In this document: positions 22,718 to 33,233 of the stretch, piece after piece
Position numbering within the stretch: the first letter of the stretch is position 1
Layout: each line of letters begins with the position of its first letter
NCBI GenBank assembly: GCA_009823505.1
Contig: VZQC01003052.1
Span: 2,830,701-2,894,700 of the forward strand
Length of the DNA: 64,000 bases
Direction of reading: 5' to 3'
Source: Rhizomys pruinosus
Taxonomy: Eukaryota; Chordata; Mammalia; Rodentia; Spalacidae
Notes under the pieces: generated by a model
Told to the model about the DNA's origin: nothing
Database searches by the model: none
Seen by the model: the letters and a program-made list of their open reading frames with translations, nothing else
Program-made: the position numbers and the translations under genes

Positions 22718-22957
22718 CAGAGGACGACCGTGAGTGCCACTCCTCATGAGCCATCTGTATTCGTTTTTCGAGACAGACTCTCTCACAGGTCTGGAGCTTG
22801 TCTCTGCTTCACCTGCGCTGGGGTTTCATGTGCATCCATACCGCCATAGCTGCCTTGAAAATCAAGACAAAACATCGGTGCTAGGGAATTTAACTCTTGT
22901 CCTCCTGCTTGCACGGCAAGCAGTAAATGGCTGAACAATCTTCCCAGTACTTAAATT
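22718..22957 (-). mobile_element. B4/RSINE-like fragment
   Basis: 'ggtcagaggacgaccgtgag', 'tgctagggaatttaactct' and 'gcttgcacggcaagcagta' match antisense landmarks of old composite SINEs. Diverged. Confidence 0.5.
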
Positions 22958-23404
22958 GGTTTATTTAAAAGTAAAAGCATAAAAAAGTAAAAGTGTTAAA
23001 GTAATACTGTCTATTTTCATTCAGTAGAAATCGTAAAATATGATAATACCAACAGTCAAATATTTTTTATCAAATCAGAAGTAAAAGAATACTTTTCTCT
23101 ACTGAAGGCTCTAGTTACTGCTAACACCCATTGTCAGGAGGTGGGATTCTTTGGAAGCCACTGGTATCCTTTTCCTAGGTGCATTCCACACAATGGATGT
23201 GCTGTGTCATGGAGCACATGCGTCTCTAATCAAACTATCCCTCGACGAGGGATAGTTCTGTATCTGTATCTGTACCCTGACATTCTGTAAAGACACTTTC
23301 TCTTGGTCGGATTTTAATGCACACACATAGTCTTGGGTACTCACTCAGGGAAGCACAAGAAACCCAGGACTGTATTTGGTTTCCATTTTGTACACCTTTT
23401 TTTA
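22958..23404. other. Unique stretch
   Basis: No repeat or gene recognised. A perfect short inverted repeat, 'actatccctcgacgagggatagt', lies near 23236. Confidence 0.45.
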
Positions 23405-23878
23405 CTTATTTGTTTTATTTAAAAATTATTTTTATGGGGGCTGGCAAAATGGCCTAGAGGTTAAGAGTGCCAACTGCCTTTGCAGAGGACCTGGGTTCGA
23501 TCCCCAGCACCCACATGGTGGCTGAGAACCATCCTTAACTCCAGTTCCAGGGGAATCCGACACCCTCTTCTGACCTCTGTTGCATTGCACGACATGGGTG
23601 TACAAACCTACATGCAGGCAGTACATTCATACACATAAAAAAATAAAATAAAAAAAAAGTTCTTTAAGAAATTATTTTTATGTGTATGAGTGTATTAATT
23701 GCATGTAGGTAGGTGCAGCCATGTAGTGCAATACCCACGGAGGTCAGAAGAGGGTGTTGGATTCCCTGGAACTGTAGTTATAGATGATTGTTAGTCTCCA
23801 AGTGGGTGCTGGAATCAAACTTGGGTTCTCTGCAAGAGCAGCCAGTGCTCTTAACTGCTGAGCCTTCTCTCCAACCCA
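23405..23878 (-). mobile_element. Older B2 SINE split by a younger B2
   Basis: Antisense B2 whose tail (23405-23436) is separated from its body (23669-23878) by the insertion of a sense B2. The body runs from 'atgtgtatgagtgtattaa' to 'ttctctccaaccc'. Confidence 0.88.
23437..23668 (+). mobile_element. B2 SINE inserted in a B2 tail
   Basis: Sense short-form B2. The 14-bp target duplication 'aaattatttttatg' (23423-23436 and 23669-23682) comes from the older B2. Confidence 0.95.
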
Positions 23879-23886
23879 GTGCACGC

Positions 23887-24041
23887 TTTTTTTTTTTGGT
23901 CTTTTTGAGACAGGGTCTCCCTTTAGTCCCAGCTGGCCTGGAGCTCACTAGGTAGACCAGGCTGGCCTTGAACTCACAGAGATCTGCCTGTCTTTGCCTC
24001 CTGAGTGCTGGAATTAAAGGCATGTGCCACCATGCCTGGCT
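23887..24041 (-). mobile_element. B1 SINE
   Basis: Full-length antisense B1 directly after the nested B2 pair ('ggtctttttgagacagggtc' to 'gtgccaccatgcctgg'). Confidence 0.93.
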
Positions 24042-24323
24042 GTGAACCTTTATTTTTCATTCCTTGATAAATGTCCAAGCACCTGGAAACACTAGCCCTC
24101 CACCCTGACTGACCATATCAGTAAGTGGGAACTTGATTATAAGTTGCTATGTGAGGATGAAAACCATGTTAAACATACTTCTTAGGACGAGGTGACATTA
24201 TAAATACTGAAACATGTGAAAGAAACTTGTTGGATGCTTAAGGACTTATCTGTAAGCCTAGACTAGATTTTGATAACACTTGTTTTATAGAGGGAGGAAG
24301 GGAATAAGGGAAGGACAGAGATG

Positions 24324-24327
<4 letters not shown>
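24042..24327. other. Unique stretch
   Basis: Nothing recognised. Confidence 0.4.
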
Positions 24328-24377
<50 letters not shown>

Positions 24378-24390
24378 CAGGGAGAGAGGC
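24328..24390. repeat. (GA)n microsatellite
   Basis: About 22 GA units with a few GGGA variants at its edges. Confidence 0.96.
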
Positions 24391-24494
24391 TTCTCTAAAT
24401 CTATACGATCTTCAATTAGGAATCAAGTAGCAATAAATATTTTTTTCTTGTGATAGTTGAGTGCTGTCTTGCATTTTGTTTTGAAACCTGTCTT

Positions 24495-24641
24495 TTTTTT
24501 TTTTTTTTGAGACAGGGTCTCCCTGTAGCCCCAGCTGGCCTGGAACTCACTCTGTAAACCAGACTGTCCTTGAACTCACAAAGATCCGCCTGCCTCTGCC
24601 TCCCGAGTGCTAGGATTAAAGGCGTGTGCCACCATGCCGGG
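24495..24641 (-). mobile_element. B1 SINE with 14-bp target duplication
   Basis: Antisense B1. Perfect repeats 'ttgaaacctgtctt' at 24481-24494 and 24642-24655 define it. Confidence 0.96.
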
Positions 24642-24655
24642 TTGAAACCTGTCTT

Positions 24656-25404
24656 ATTATGTTACTATTTGATGCTTGAAATATAAGAAGTAGACTGTCT
24701 ACTAAAAATACTTTCCCCAGATGTTAAAGTTAGCTATTTCTTATAAGCTTCCACTTCTCTCCTTACTCTGAGAAACTTTTGACCCTGGCTTGGGATGTTT
24801 AAAGTCAGGCACATGAAGCAGCATTTGCTTGCTGGGGGTGGCTCAGACTATGTGTTTGGCTGAGTGCTTTGACCGAAAGGTCGGTCCTCTCCCTGTTCCA
24901 TCAGAATTCACATCTGTCAGCCTCTGGGGCATCACACCCAGACCATCTGCTTGACCAGTGTTTGCTAGGGGTGGGGGATGGGACTTGGGGTGAAAGGGAC
25001 AAAGTGAGGGTGAGCTGGAAAACCATGTGGCCTTTCCTTTGCTCAGGAGCTTCTTCAGTCGCTTCAGGACATCTATGAGGAAAAACACTCTGTTCTCTTT
25101 AGACACAAATATAAGTGAATGTCAAGCTGTACGGTGCTAGGGCAAAACTAAACAATTTTCTTTCCCCTGAAATTTTGTGGCAAAGAATAAGAAAACTGTT
25201 GATAAATTGAAGATGCATATATTTTTGGTCAGGCATTGCTCATCCATAGAAGCCGCAGAGTAAAAAATTGCAAATGATTTTTTTATTAAAACAGTCAACA
25301 AAACCTCTGGTGGAGAGGAAGAAAAATCGATTTCTACATTAAGAGAGACATCGCAATCTCTCCCTTGCAGACTAGGAAGAAAACAACCTACTTATTGATA
25401 CCAA
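24656..25404. other. Unique stretch
   Basis: No repeat recognised. Opposing frames of 87 aa (minus) and 69 aa (plus) at 24843-25106 have no domain signature. Confidence 0.45.
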
Positions 25405-25535
25405 TGAACCTTGATTTTGGCTAAACATTAGAATCACCTGGGAAATTAAAACACATTATGATCCGGTCTCATCCCTTGAGACTTGGATTTAATTGGTCTG
25501 AGAATAGAGTCCAAACATTGTCAAAGTTTGGGAGT
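25405..25535 (+). mobile_element. MER5A-like DNA transposon fragment
   Basis: 'acattagaatcacctgggaa' followed by 'attggtctgagaatagagtc' fits the order of MER5A, a non-autonomous hAT-Charlie element. Old and diverged. Confidence 0.6.
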
Positions 25536-25697
25536 CTCCCTTCTCCCCCTTCAAGTGTTTTAATGTGTATAATTGTTGAGGACCAATGATGTGAAGAAAA
25601 CCATGATTTTTTTTTTCTACAGTTGCTGATTATATGATCTTGGAGGTTAATATTTAAAATAATCCCTTAGGTTGGCAGAGAATGTAGTAGAAGAACA
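25536..25697. other. Unique stretch
   Basis: Nothing recognised. Confidence 0.35.
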
Positions 25698-25937
25698 GAT
25701 TTTTCTTTTAATTTTTTAAAATTTTATTTATTTTCGTATGTGTATGAATGTTACTGTCTGCATGCAGGTTTGTGCACCCATGTCGTGCAATACCATGGAG
25801 GTCAGAAGAGGGTGTCAGATTCCCTGGAACTGGAGTTAAAGATGGTTTTCAACCGCCATGTGGGTGCTGGGAATCGAACCCAGGTCCTCTTCAAGAGCAG
25901 TTGGTGCTCTTAACCGCTAGGCCATCTCTCCAGCCCC
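25698..25937 (-). mobile_element. B2 SINE (short form)
   Basis: Antisense B2 with a T-rich tail, to 'gccatctctccagcccc'. The flanking text 'cagattttt' occurs on both sides (25696 and 25938). Confidence 0.94.
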
Positions 25938-26554
25938 CAGATTTTTTTTTTAAAGGTGTGATTCATTAAAGCAAAGAAACAATATTGAGACTGGGTTCTC
26001 GTCCTCAGTACTTGACATACTGGGCGGGACAGCTCTTTGCTGGACTGGGGACTGCTCTGTAGCAGCATCTCTGGCTTCCTCCCTGTGTATGTCAGCGTAT
26101 GACCCCAGAGAAAAATGGAGCCCCAGCAGCAAATGCCAGGCCCCTGAATGCCCCTTTCTGTTCCCAAAGACTTTTGCCAAGTCTAAGGGACGATGAGAGC
26201 AGCCAAGAGCAGGGTGTTTGGGTAAGGGCTGGCTGGAGGGTCACCCACTCGCTCATAAACACTAAGAATTGGCTACCCATAGGAGACCTTGCCACCTGCC
26301 TGCAGGCTAAGGTGGCTACTCCTTGGAATGCTGGCCATACAAGGACAAAGCAAGCCAAGCCAATGAGGTCACTGCTTCTGTATCCCTCTCCCATGATAAT
26401 CAGGTGAGGCAAAAGAGGATGATGGAGAAGATAAGTGAGTCTTCTTGGTCCAGCTGGTACCACTGGTAACCAAGGTAACCCTATAAGAAGATAAGTGTTA
26501 CTGATGAGGCAGCAGCACCCTGACGATGGAGGTGCTTCCTGTCCAGCCCCTGGG
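25938..26554. other. Unique stretch
   Basis: No repeat recognised. Frames of 123 aa (minus, 26092-26463) and 102 aa (plus, 26099-26407) overlap antisense to each other without domain or codon support, so neither is called as a gene. Confidence 0.45.
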
Positions 26555-27782
26555 CTTTGACATTGCTGTATAGGCGTAGGAAAAGACTTCCTAAATCATA
26601 CAGCAGCTGCACAAGAATTAAGGTTGACAATTGACAAATGGGACCTCATCAAACTCAAAAGCTTCTGTACATCAAAAGAAACAATCAAGGAAGTGAAGAG
26701 AAATCCCACAGAGTGGGAGGAAACCTTCACTGCAGATACATCTGACAAAGCATTGATTTCCAGAATATATAAACTACTCAAAAAACAAAGAAAAAAGAAA
26801 ACAAACGACCCACTCAATAGATGGAGCAAAGAACTGAACAGAGACTTCACAAGTGAGGAATTAGAGATTTCCGAGAAACATCTTAAGAAATGTTCGACAT
26901 CACTAATCCATTTAAGGAAATGCACTATGAAACCACTTTTAAGATAATCTTACTCAATAAGACTGGCTAGATCAAGAAAACAAATTGAATACCGAATGCC
27001 TTTGGAGAGGTTGGTGGGGAAAGGGCGAACACTCATCCATTTGCTGGTGGGAATGTAACTCAATCAGCCATTATGGGAAAAAGCAGTGGAGAACCCTTGG
27101 AGAGACTGGAATGGAATTTGCCACCCAACCCAGCCATACCAACTCCTGGCATGTACACCCCAAGTCTCACCCACCCACAGAGGATACCATGCTGGCGATG
27201 TTTATTTCAGCTCTCTTCACGATCAGCAAAGGAGACTGGAAACCAACCAAATGCCCCTCAACTGATGAGTGGATAGAGAAAACTGTGGTACATTCTACAC
27301 AATGAATTTAGCAGTCAGATAAGAAGAGACTCATTAGCTTTGCAGGACAATGGCTGGAGCTTAAAGGACATCATGCATGTAAGTGTGAGATACACAGTCC
27401 CAGAAACAAATGAGCATGGTATCCTCATCTGTGGATGCTATGTCTAATTCCTGTTTAAGAGTTCTTGTAATGGCCCCTTGAGCTTTTGTCCAAGCAGTTG
27501 GGAGTGATGCATACTGGAATCAACAGCAGCAACAACAGTAAAACAACAACAAACAACAACACCAACACAGAAAAGACTGCCATCAAGAACTGACCACGTG
27601 AAACAGTGAACTTCCAAAACGTCAACTCCACATGGAGAATTTTGAGAAAGGACTGAGAAGAGATGAAACATGTTTTGGCAGAATACAAGAAGCTTCTGGT
27701 GGGGTGGGGCATAAGGGGAACATCGGTCTAAGATTAAAAAAAAAAAATCTGTAAAAATATATATAAAAAGTAAATAAAAATG

Positions 27783-27815
<33 letters not shown>
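26555..27815 (+). mobile_element. L1 LINE: ORF2 C-terminal remnant, 3' UTR and poly(A)
   Basis: A sense L1 3' end. The frame at 26624-26947 reads as the C-terminal part of ORF2p, with '[10 protein letters not shown]', 'NPTEWEETF', '[12 protein letters not shown]' and '[12 protein letters not shown]' in the order usual for rodent L1 (downstream of the reverse transcriptase domain, upstream of the 3' UTR). It then ends at a stop, whereas an intact ORF2 would continue. The following DNA is L1-like but frame-broken. The element closes with a poly(A) run at 27784-27814. 5' truncated, so not able to move. Confidence 0.85.
26624..26947 (+). pseudogene. L1 ORF2 C-terminal fragment
   Basis: A 107-codon remnant of the L1 ORF2 C-terminal region. 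It lacks the endonuclease and reverse transcriptase domains, so it has no catalytic activity. The N-terminal Met is incidental. It lies inside the L1 copy at 26555-27815, and the reading frame is lost after codon 107. The only similarity I see is to L1. Confidence 0.8.
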
Positions 27816-27816
<1 letters not shown>

Positions 27817-27990
27817 TGGGGGGGGGGTTGGGTGTGGAGTGTGCGTGGAAAAAAAAATAACCATAACCTTAAAAAATAACAACCAAAATAAAAAACTAAA
27901 TAACATCATAAAAAATTTCTTTGTTTTGTTTTTGTTTTTTGTGTGTTTGGTTTTTTTTTTTTTTTTTTTTGCTTTTTTTTTTTTGGTTTT

Positions 27991-28025
<35 letters not shown>

Positions 28026-28799
28026 CTATACAAAAAAAAAAGAAAGAACAAAAAAACAAACAAACAAACAAAAAAAATCCAAAACAATAACAAACCCAAA
28101 AAAACTACAAACAATAAAACAACCAAAAACAAAACCATCCAAAAAAAAAAAAACAAACCAAAAAAATATCCCAAACAACAACAAAAACCACAAACAACAC
28201 AAACCAACAACAACAAAACAAACAAAAACCAACACAAACAAAACAAATTACTAAAAAAAAAAAAAAAACACAAAAAAACAAAACACCCACAACAACAAAA
28301 AAAAACAAAAAAAACAAATAACAAAAAAAAAAAAAACAACAACCAACACAAAAAAAACAAAAACCTAACCAAATAAAAAAACACATCCAAACCCACAAAA
28401 AACAACAAATTCAAAAAACACCCCAAAAAAACACAAAACACCAAATACTAACCCAACAAAAAAAAAACAAAAAAACCAAAAATACAAAACAAAAAAACAA
28501 AAAAACAACAAAAAAAAACTACAAACACACTCTCAATCCAAAAAACAAATAAAACAACAAAAAACCACTACACCAACCAAAAACAAAAAACTTTCATAAC
28601 AAACAAACACATCTTAAAAAAACACCCAAAAAACTAAACACATAAAACAACAACACCAAAACTACAAAAACAAAAAACACAACAAAACAAAAAAAAAACA
28701 ACAAAAAAACAAAAACAATAAATCCTCCAACAACAACAAAAACAAAAAAAACAAAAAAAAAACAAACAAAAATACACCAACAAAATAAAAAACAAAATT
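27816..28799. repeat. Two-letter mosaic, including a 753-nt G-free tract
   Basis: After the L1 poly(A) tail the sequence passes through a G/T block (27816-27847), an A/C-rich block (27848-27912), a T/G block (27913-28026) and then almost pure A/C with sparse T. From 28047 to 28799 there is not one G. No fixed period is visible, though CAA and AAAC words dominate. The Lys/Asn/Gln-rich and Phe-rich frames over it are composition artefacts. It may be a degenerate expanded tail or a base-calling or assembly artefact. Confidence 0.9.
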
Positions 28800-28800
<1 letters not shown>

Positions 28801-28834
<34 letters not shown>

Positions 28835-28855
28835 TCTTTTTTTTTTTTTTTTTTT

Positions 28856-28906
<51 letters not shown>

Positions 28907-29051
28907 TTCACCCCCCCCCCCCCCCCCCCCCCCCCCTCCCCACCCCACACCCCACCCCCCTCCCCCCCCAACCCACCCCCCCTCCCACCCCCCCCCCCCC
29001 CCCCCCCCCCCCACCCCCCCCCCCCCCCCCCCCCCCACCACCCCCCAACTT

Positions 29052-29089
<38 letters not shown>

Positions 29090-29115
29090 CTTTTTTGTAC
29101 TTGTTTTTTTTTTTT
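28801..29115. repeat. Homopyrimidine T-C-T mirror tract
   Basis: A T-rich run (28801-28908), a C-rich run (28910-29048) and a second T-rich run (29051-29115) with very few purines. The minus strand is therefore A/G only. The poly-Phe/poly-Pro and poly-Gly/poly-Lys frames are artefacts. Run lengths may not be reliable. Confidence 0.92.
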
Positions 29116-29116
29116 T

Positions 29117-29870
29117 CTGCGTGATGCAACCGGACTCAGAAAGACAAATGTCACATGTTCTCTCTCATAGCTAGATGTTAGCTTAGAAATCTTAGATACC
29201 CATGTTTCAATGTGAAAATTCAGAAAGGTCAAGAAATAAACACCTGTGGGGGGTGGGTGTGAGTGGTGGTAGAATGCAGTGATAAGAAGAAGGAAAGGGC
29301 AACATTAGACTAGAAAGGGTTAAATGGAGTTGGAGTGGCAGGGCAGGGCAGGAGGGGAATGGGAGCAATAGTAAATTAAAGGCCTTTACGAAAAACCATA
29401 CAGTTGGAGGGGGGGGCATACACCTTAACTCCCTACATTGGGAGGCAGAGGGCAGGTGGATCTTTGTGAGTCACGACAGGCCTGGTCTACAGAGTGAGTT
29501 CTCAGGACAGCGGGGCTACAGGGATACCATGTCTCAAAAGGACCATAAAAAAAAAAAAAAAAAAAAAAAAGAAGCATATGGAAACCCACCACTATAGAAG
29601 CTTCCTAAAGTAGATACATATACATGATAAAAAAGAGATTTAAAGGAGATACCCTATAACAAGGGGGCATTGTCCTTTCTAGACATTATAGCTAATAAAA
29701 AACACACATACCTCAATGCTAGAGATGGACTCCCTCTCTAGAAGCTATTGGTCAGGGGTCCCATAGAGTCTCAAACAGTACTGGTCATTGTCCTTCTCTT
29801 GCTTGCCCACCAGAACTGGATGGTAAGACCCCTATTGAACATGTTACACACATACACTGTAGAACAAACA
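29117..29870 (+). mobile_element. L1 LINE 3' UTR with nested B1
   Basis: Sense L1 3' UTR, starting at 'ggactcagaaagacaaatg' and resuming after a B1 with 'aaacccaccactatagaagc'. It aligns in order with the L1 at 34430-34990. Confidence 0.75.
29408..29572 (+). mobile_element. Noisy B1 SINE
   Basis: Sense B1 with several single-base gains and losses ('cagagggcaggtggatcttt', 'gagttctcaggacagcg') and a 25-nt A tail. It interrupts the L1 3' UTR. Confidence 0.85.
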
Positions 29871-29987
29871 AGGAGAACTAATGTTCTTTCTTAAAAGCAT
29901 CCCTGGAGTTACTGAAGTGTCTCTCTTCCTCTTTTAACCAAATAGAACAATCAATTTCAGAACCATTATAAGGAGGGAAGCCTTGGA

Positions 29988-30065
29988 GCCTGGGTGTAGC
30001 TCAGTGACGAACAGGGGCTTAGCATGCATGTGACCCTGGGCCTCAACATGGGTGCCAAAGAGAAA
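29988..30065 (+). mobile_element. ID SINE
   Basis: 'gcctgggtgtagctcagtga' and 'gcatgcatgtgaccctgggc' match the tRNA-derived ID head, followed by an A/G-rich tail. Confidence 0.75.
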
Positions 30066-30742
30066 AATGGGAAAAGGGGGAGAGAAACCCTAACAAGAGG
30101 CTGTCAGAGAAGTCATTCAAATACCGTGACAAACCCCAGGGGGACTATTAGTTTCCTGATTTCAGAATGACTTGCTTGACAGCAGACATCACAGCTGGTA
30201 CCATGGCAACAGCACTGGACGGGAGAAACCGCTGGTTAAAAAAAAATCATTTGAAGATGAAGTATCAGAGTTACATATTAATTTTCTTTGTTGTGTCTAG
30301 GATCTCGTAGAGTTATAGGATGCTTATTGATTGCTTATAATGTGCCAGTCCTGTTCTAAATCCTCCACTTATTTTATCTCACTTAACTTTCACAATGCCC
30401 TAAGCTGGTTATCCTTACTATCAAAGGTTGAGCTTGGAGTGTTTTTCAAGGTTAGAGCTGTTAAGTAATGTTAAGTGCTCATCTCAAAAGTCCCTAGATG
30501 TTTCTGGTTCCTAGAGCCCTTAATGTTTCAAATGTCCACCTCAAAAATTCTCAGACTTTTAAGTTTCCAGTGCTCTTACTGTGACAGTAATGTTTTCCAA
30601 GTTTACAAAGGCCAAAAGAAATACTGAAGATTCACGTATATTAGGAAATTAAATCCAGACAACCTTACTAGTTGTCCTAAGAACTTAGTAGCTTTTGTTA
30701 AAAAAAGATAAAATATATAAATATAAAAATATGTCTAATTTA
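30066..30742. other. Unique stretch with one MIR fragment
   Basis: Apart from the MIR at 30325-30430 I recognise nothing. Confidence 0.4.
30325..30430 (+). mobile_element. MIR fragment
   Basis: 'attgcttataatgtgccagt' followed by 'cctgttctaaatcctccact' and 'ctcacttaactttcacaatg' is clear sense MIR. Confidence 0.75.
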
Positions 30743-30895
30743 ATTTTTTTTTGTCTTTTTGAGTCAGGGTCTCCCTGTAGCCCCAGCTGACCTGGAACTC
30801 ACTCTGTAGACCAGGCTGGCCTTGAACTCACAAAGATCCACCTGCTTCTGCCTCCCAAGTGCTAGGATTAAGGGCGTACGCCACCACACCCAGCC
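30743..30895 (-). mobile_element. B1 SINE
   Basis: Full-length antisense B1 ('gtctttttgagtcagggtct' to 'cgccaccacacccagc'). Confidence 0.93.
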
Positions 30896-31860
30896 TAATG
30901 TCATTCTTAAATGACCAGTTACTTGCTGAGGTGACAGGTGCTCCCTTTGAGCACACCAAGCTTCTCACATTGGGAATCAAATTGAATGTCTCTGTCCTCA
31001 TTTCCTATTACAATCTGAGTTTTTAGCCCTGTCTGATTTTTAACACGATAGCTGCCAAGACTTAGCTTTAGAAAAACATGACATTATCAAAAAGAATGTA
31101 GTGATCTAGTGTTGAAGCTGTGAACTCCTTTGAGCTAGTTGTTCACACTCTGACACATGTCAAGCATTGCTGTGTTTTTCTACAAAATTTGAAAGGTATG
31201 CATAACTTGGGGTTGTAGGTCTGTTTTCCTCCACTAGGCCAAGAGCCCTTTGACAGGCAGTCAGTTCTTTTTGCATCTGTCCATACTCTCCTCCAGCACA
31301 AGTCTGGCACACAGCAAGGTATTGGTAGGTAGAAACCAGGTTTGAACTGTTCCCAAATTAGTTGCACCTTTCCCTTGTGACAGAAAGATCTAAGTTCTTC
31401 TAGGTCTCCCAGGGATGACTGTCTTCTCAGAGCTTATGGATTTCCGATTTCTTGATAGGATGAGTTCAAAGTGGCCTCCAAAGGCCTTGGAACCTGAGCC
31501 CCATTGCTAATGCTTGTTGGTGCCAGCAGAACCAGAACCAAGCAGATCTGTCTCCAGGAGTCTACCCTGGTGCCCCAAGGATCTACACAGATGTCTCCAA
31601 ACAAGTCTCAGCTTCAATAGTCACAGGCTTGCTCCGAGGTTCTCATGTAGGTCTTTATAGGGAATGTATACAAGAAGGGAGATCAGGATTTCACAGCAAG
31701 GATAGAGTGGCCTTAATAGGAGTGAATACTCTCGTGATGTTTTCTAAATATTTCTATATCCATAGATTTACTAAATATTAAAATTAAATTGGATTTCCAA
31801 TTACTTGGTTTCCATTCTTGAGGCATGGCTGAAACAACGCACCGTTTACTTCTCTAAGAC
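30896..31860. other. Unique stretch
   Basis: No repeat or gene recognised. The 74-aa minus frame at 31143-31367 has no domain signature. Confidence 0.45.
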
Positions 31861-31870
31861 AATGCTGCTC

Positions 31871-32111
31871 TAGCTGGTGAGGTGGCTCAGCCATTAAGAG
31901 CACCCACTGCTCTTGCAGAGGACCTGGGATTCCCAGCACCCACACGGCAGCTAAGAACCACCTCTAAGCCGGGCGTGGTGGCACACACCTTTAATCCTAG
32001 CGCTTGGGAGGCAGAGGCAGGTGGATCTCTGTGAGTTCAAGGCCAGCCTGGTCTACAGAGTGAGCTCCAGGCCAGCTGGGACTAAAAGAGAGATCCTGTC
32101 TCAAAAATATC

Positions 32112-32150
<39 letters not shown>
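31871..32150 (+). mobile_element. Chimeric B2-B1 SINE with one target duplication
   Basis: The first 95 bp (31871-31965) are the 5' part of a B2, ending at 'ctaagaaccacctctaa'. A full B1 follows without any gap ('gccgggcgtggtggcacac', 31966 onward), with a (CA)n tail at 32115-32150. Direct repeats 'aatgctgctc' (31861-31870) and 'aatgctgttc' (32151-32160) flank the whole structure and nothing lies at the junction, so it appears to have inserted as one unit. Confidence 0.85.
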
Positions 32151-32154
<4 letters not shown>

Positions 32155-32284
32155 CTGTTCATTCCATTCTTCAGAAGCATAGTCCCCACTTGATCCTTAG
32201 GGTGGTCTGTCTGCTGGCCTCTTAACATTGTTGATGCCAGTAATACCATATGAACAAATATGTCTATGAACAGCATATGACATT

Positions 32285-32415
32285 TTGTTTAATAATCCCA
32301 TTTCTAGATACATATGCAGATATGACCACATGCATTAATATATTAAACTCAGTATTATTTGTAATAACAGAAGATTAGAAATAACCTTTAACAAGGAGCT
32401 ATTCAATTACAGCAT
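32285..32415 (+). mobile_element. Ancient L1 fragment
   Basis: 'aatcccatttctagataca' and 'cagtattatttgtaataaca' match the 3' part of mammalian L1. Confidence 0.55.
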
Positions 32416-32447
32416 ATTCACACATGTCTTTTTTTAAATGATTTTTT

Positions 32448-32450
<3 letters not shown>

Positions 32451-32483
<33 letters not shown>
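32451..32483. repeat. (TA)n microsatellite
   Basis: About 16 TA units. Confidence 0.96.
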
Positions 32484-32486
<3 letters not shown>

Positions 32487-32729
32487 ACAAGAACGTATAG
32501 GCAGTCTTTAAAGCAGGGGTCAGAAGACTGTCAGTAAAGGGTCAGATGGCAAATATTTAGCCTTCTCACACCATACAGTCTCTGTCATTTGTCAATTATG
32601 TTATTGTAGCACAAAAGACTCTACAGATAATGTGTTAAAGAATGCTATGTTCTAATAAAAATTTGATTTCTTAAAATAGAGACCATATTTGACCATAGGA
32701 TGTATTTTGCTCTATATGTGCAATCAAGG

Positions 32730-32731
<2 letters not shown>

Positions 32732-32782
<51 letters not shown>
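32732..32782. repeat. (CT)n microsatellite
   Basis: About 23 CT units with one TTTC interruption. Confidence 0.96.
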
Positions 32783-32783
<1 letters not shown>

Positions 32784-32794
32784 GTGTTATGTGA

Positions 32795-33020
32795 AAATTG
32801 TGTGTATGTGATGTATATGTGATGTATATGGAAGTGTTCATGTGTGTGTGCGTGTGTGGAGGGGTACATCTAGAAGGCAGAAGTCAAAGTCGGGTGGTTT
32901 CTTCAATCTCTTCATTTTGTTTATTTCCTTTTTTATTTTTGGCAGTTCTGGCCCCAGGGCCATACACATGATAGACACGTGCTCTAGCCATTGAGTTATA
33001 GTCCCAATCTCACCTTGCTT
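32795..33020 (-). mobile_element. SINE remnants (B4/ID-like)
   Basis: A GT-rich stretch is followed by 'agaaggcagaagtcaaagtc', then 'ccccagggccatacacatg' and 'gctctagccattgagttata', which resemble antisense B4 and ID landmarks. Diverged. Confidence 0.5.
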
Positions 33021-33027
33021 TGTTGAA

Positions 33028-33183
33028 GGCAAGGTCCTCATACACGGGGGCAAGGTCCTCATACGTGGGGGGTAAAGTCCTCTTACATGGGGGCAAGGTC
33101 ATCATACGTGGGGAGCAAGGTCCTCATACACGGGGGGCAAGGTCCTCATACACGGGGGGCAAGGTCTTCATATGTGGGGGTGA
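33028..33183. repeat. 22-bp minisatellite
   Basis: About seven units of 'caaggtcctcatacacgggg' plus two bases, with ACAC/ACGT variation and gain or loss of single Gs. The 73-aa frame over it is a repeat artefact. Confidence 0.93.
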
Positions 33184-33233
33184 AGCACGTTCTCAAGCGA
33201 GCCATTTCCCCAGCCCCGTAAGATATATATATA

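Noticed and set aside
26092..26463. 123-aa minus-strand frame opposite a 102-aa plus-strand frame
   Set aside because: No domain, no splice or promoter support, and mutually antisense. Length is within chance for non-coding DNA of this composition.
27784..29232. Lys/Asn-rich, Phe-rich, Pro-rich and Gly-rich frames up to 182 aa
   Set aside because: They follow directly from homopolymer and two-letter DNA and have no protein-like composition.
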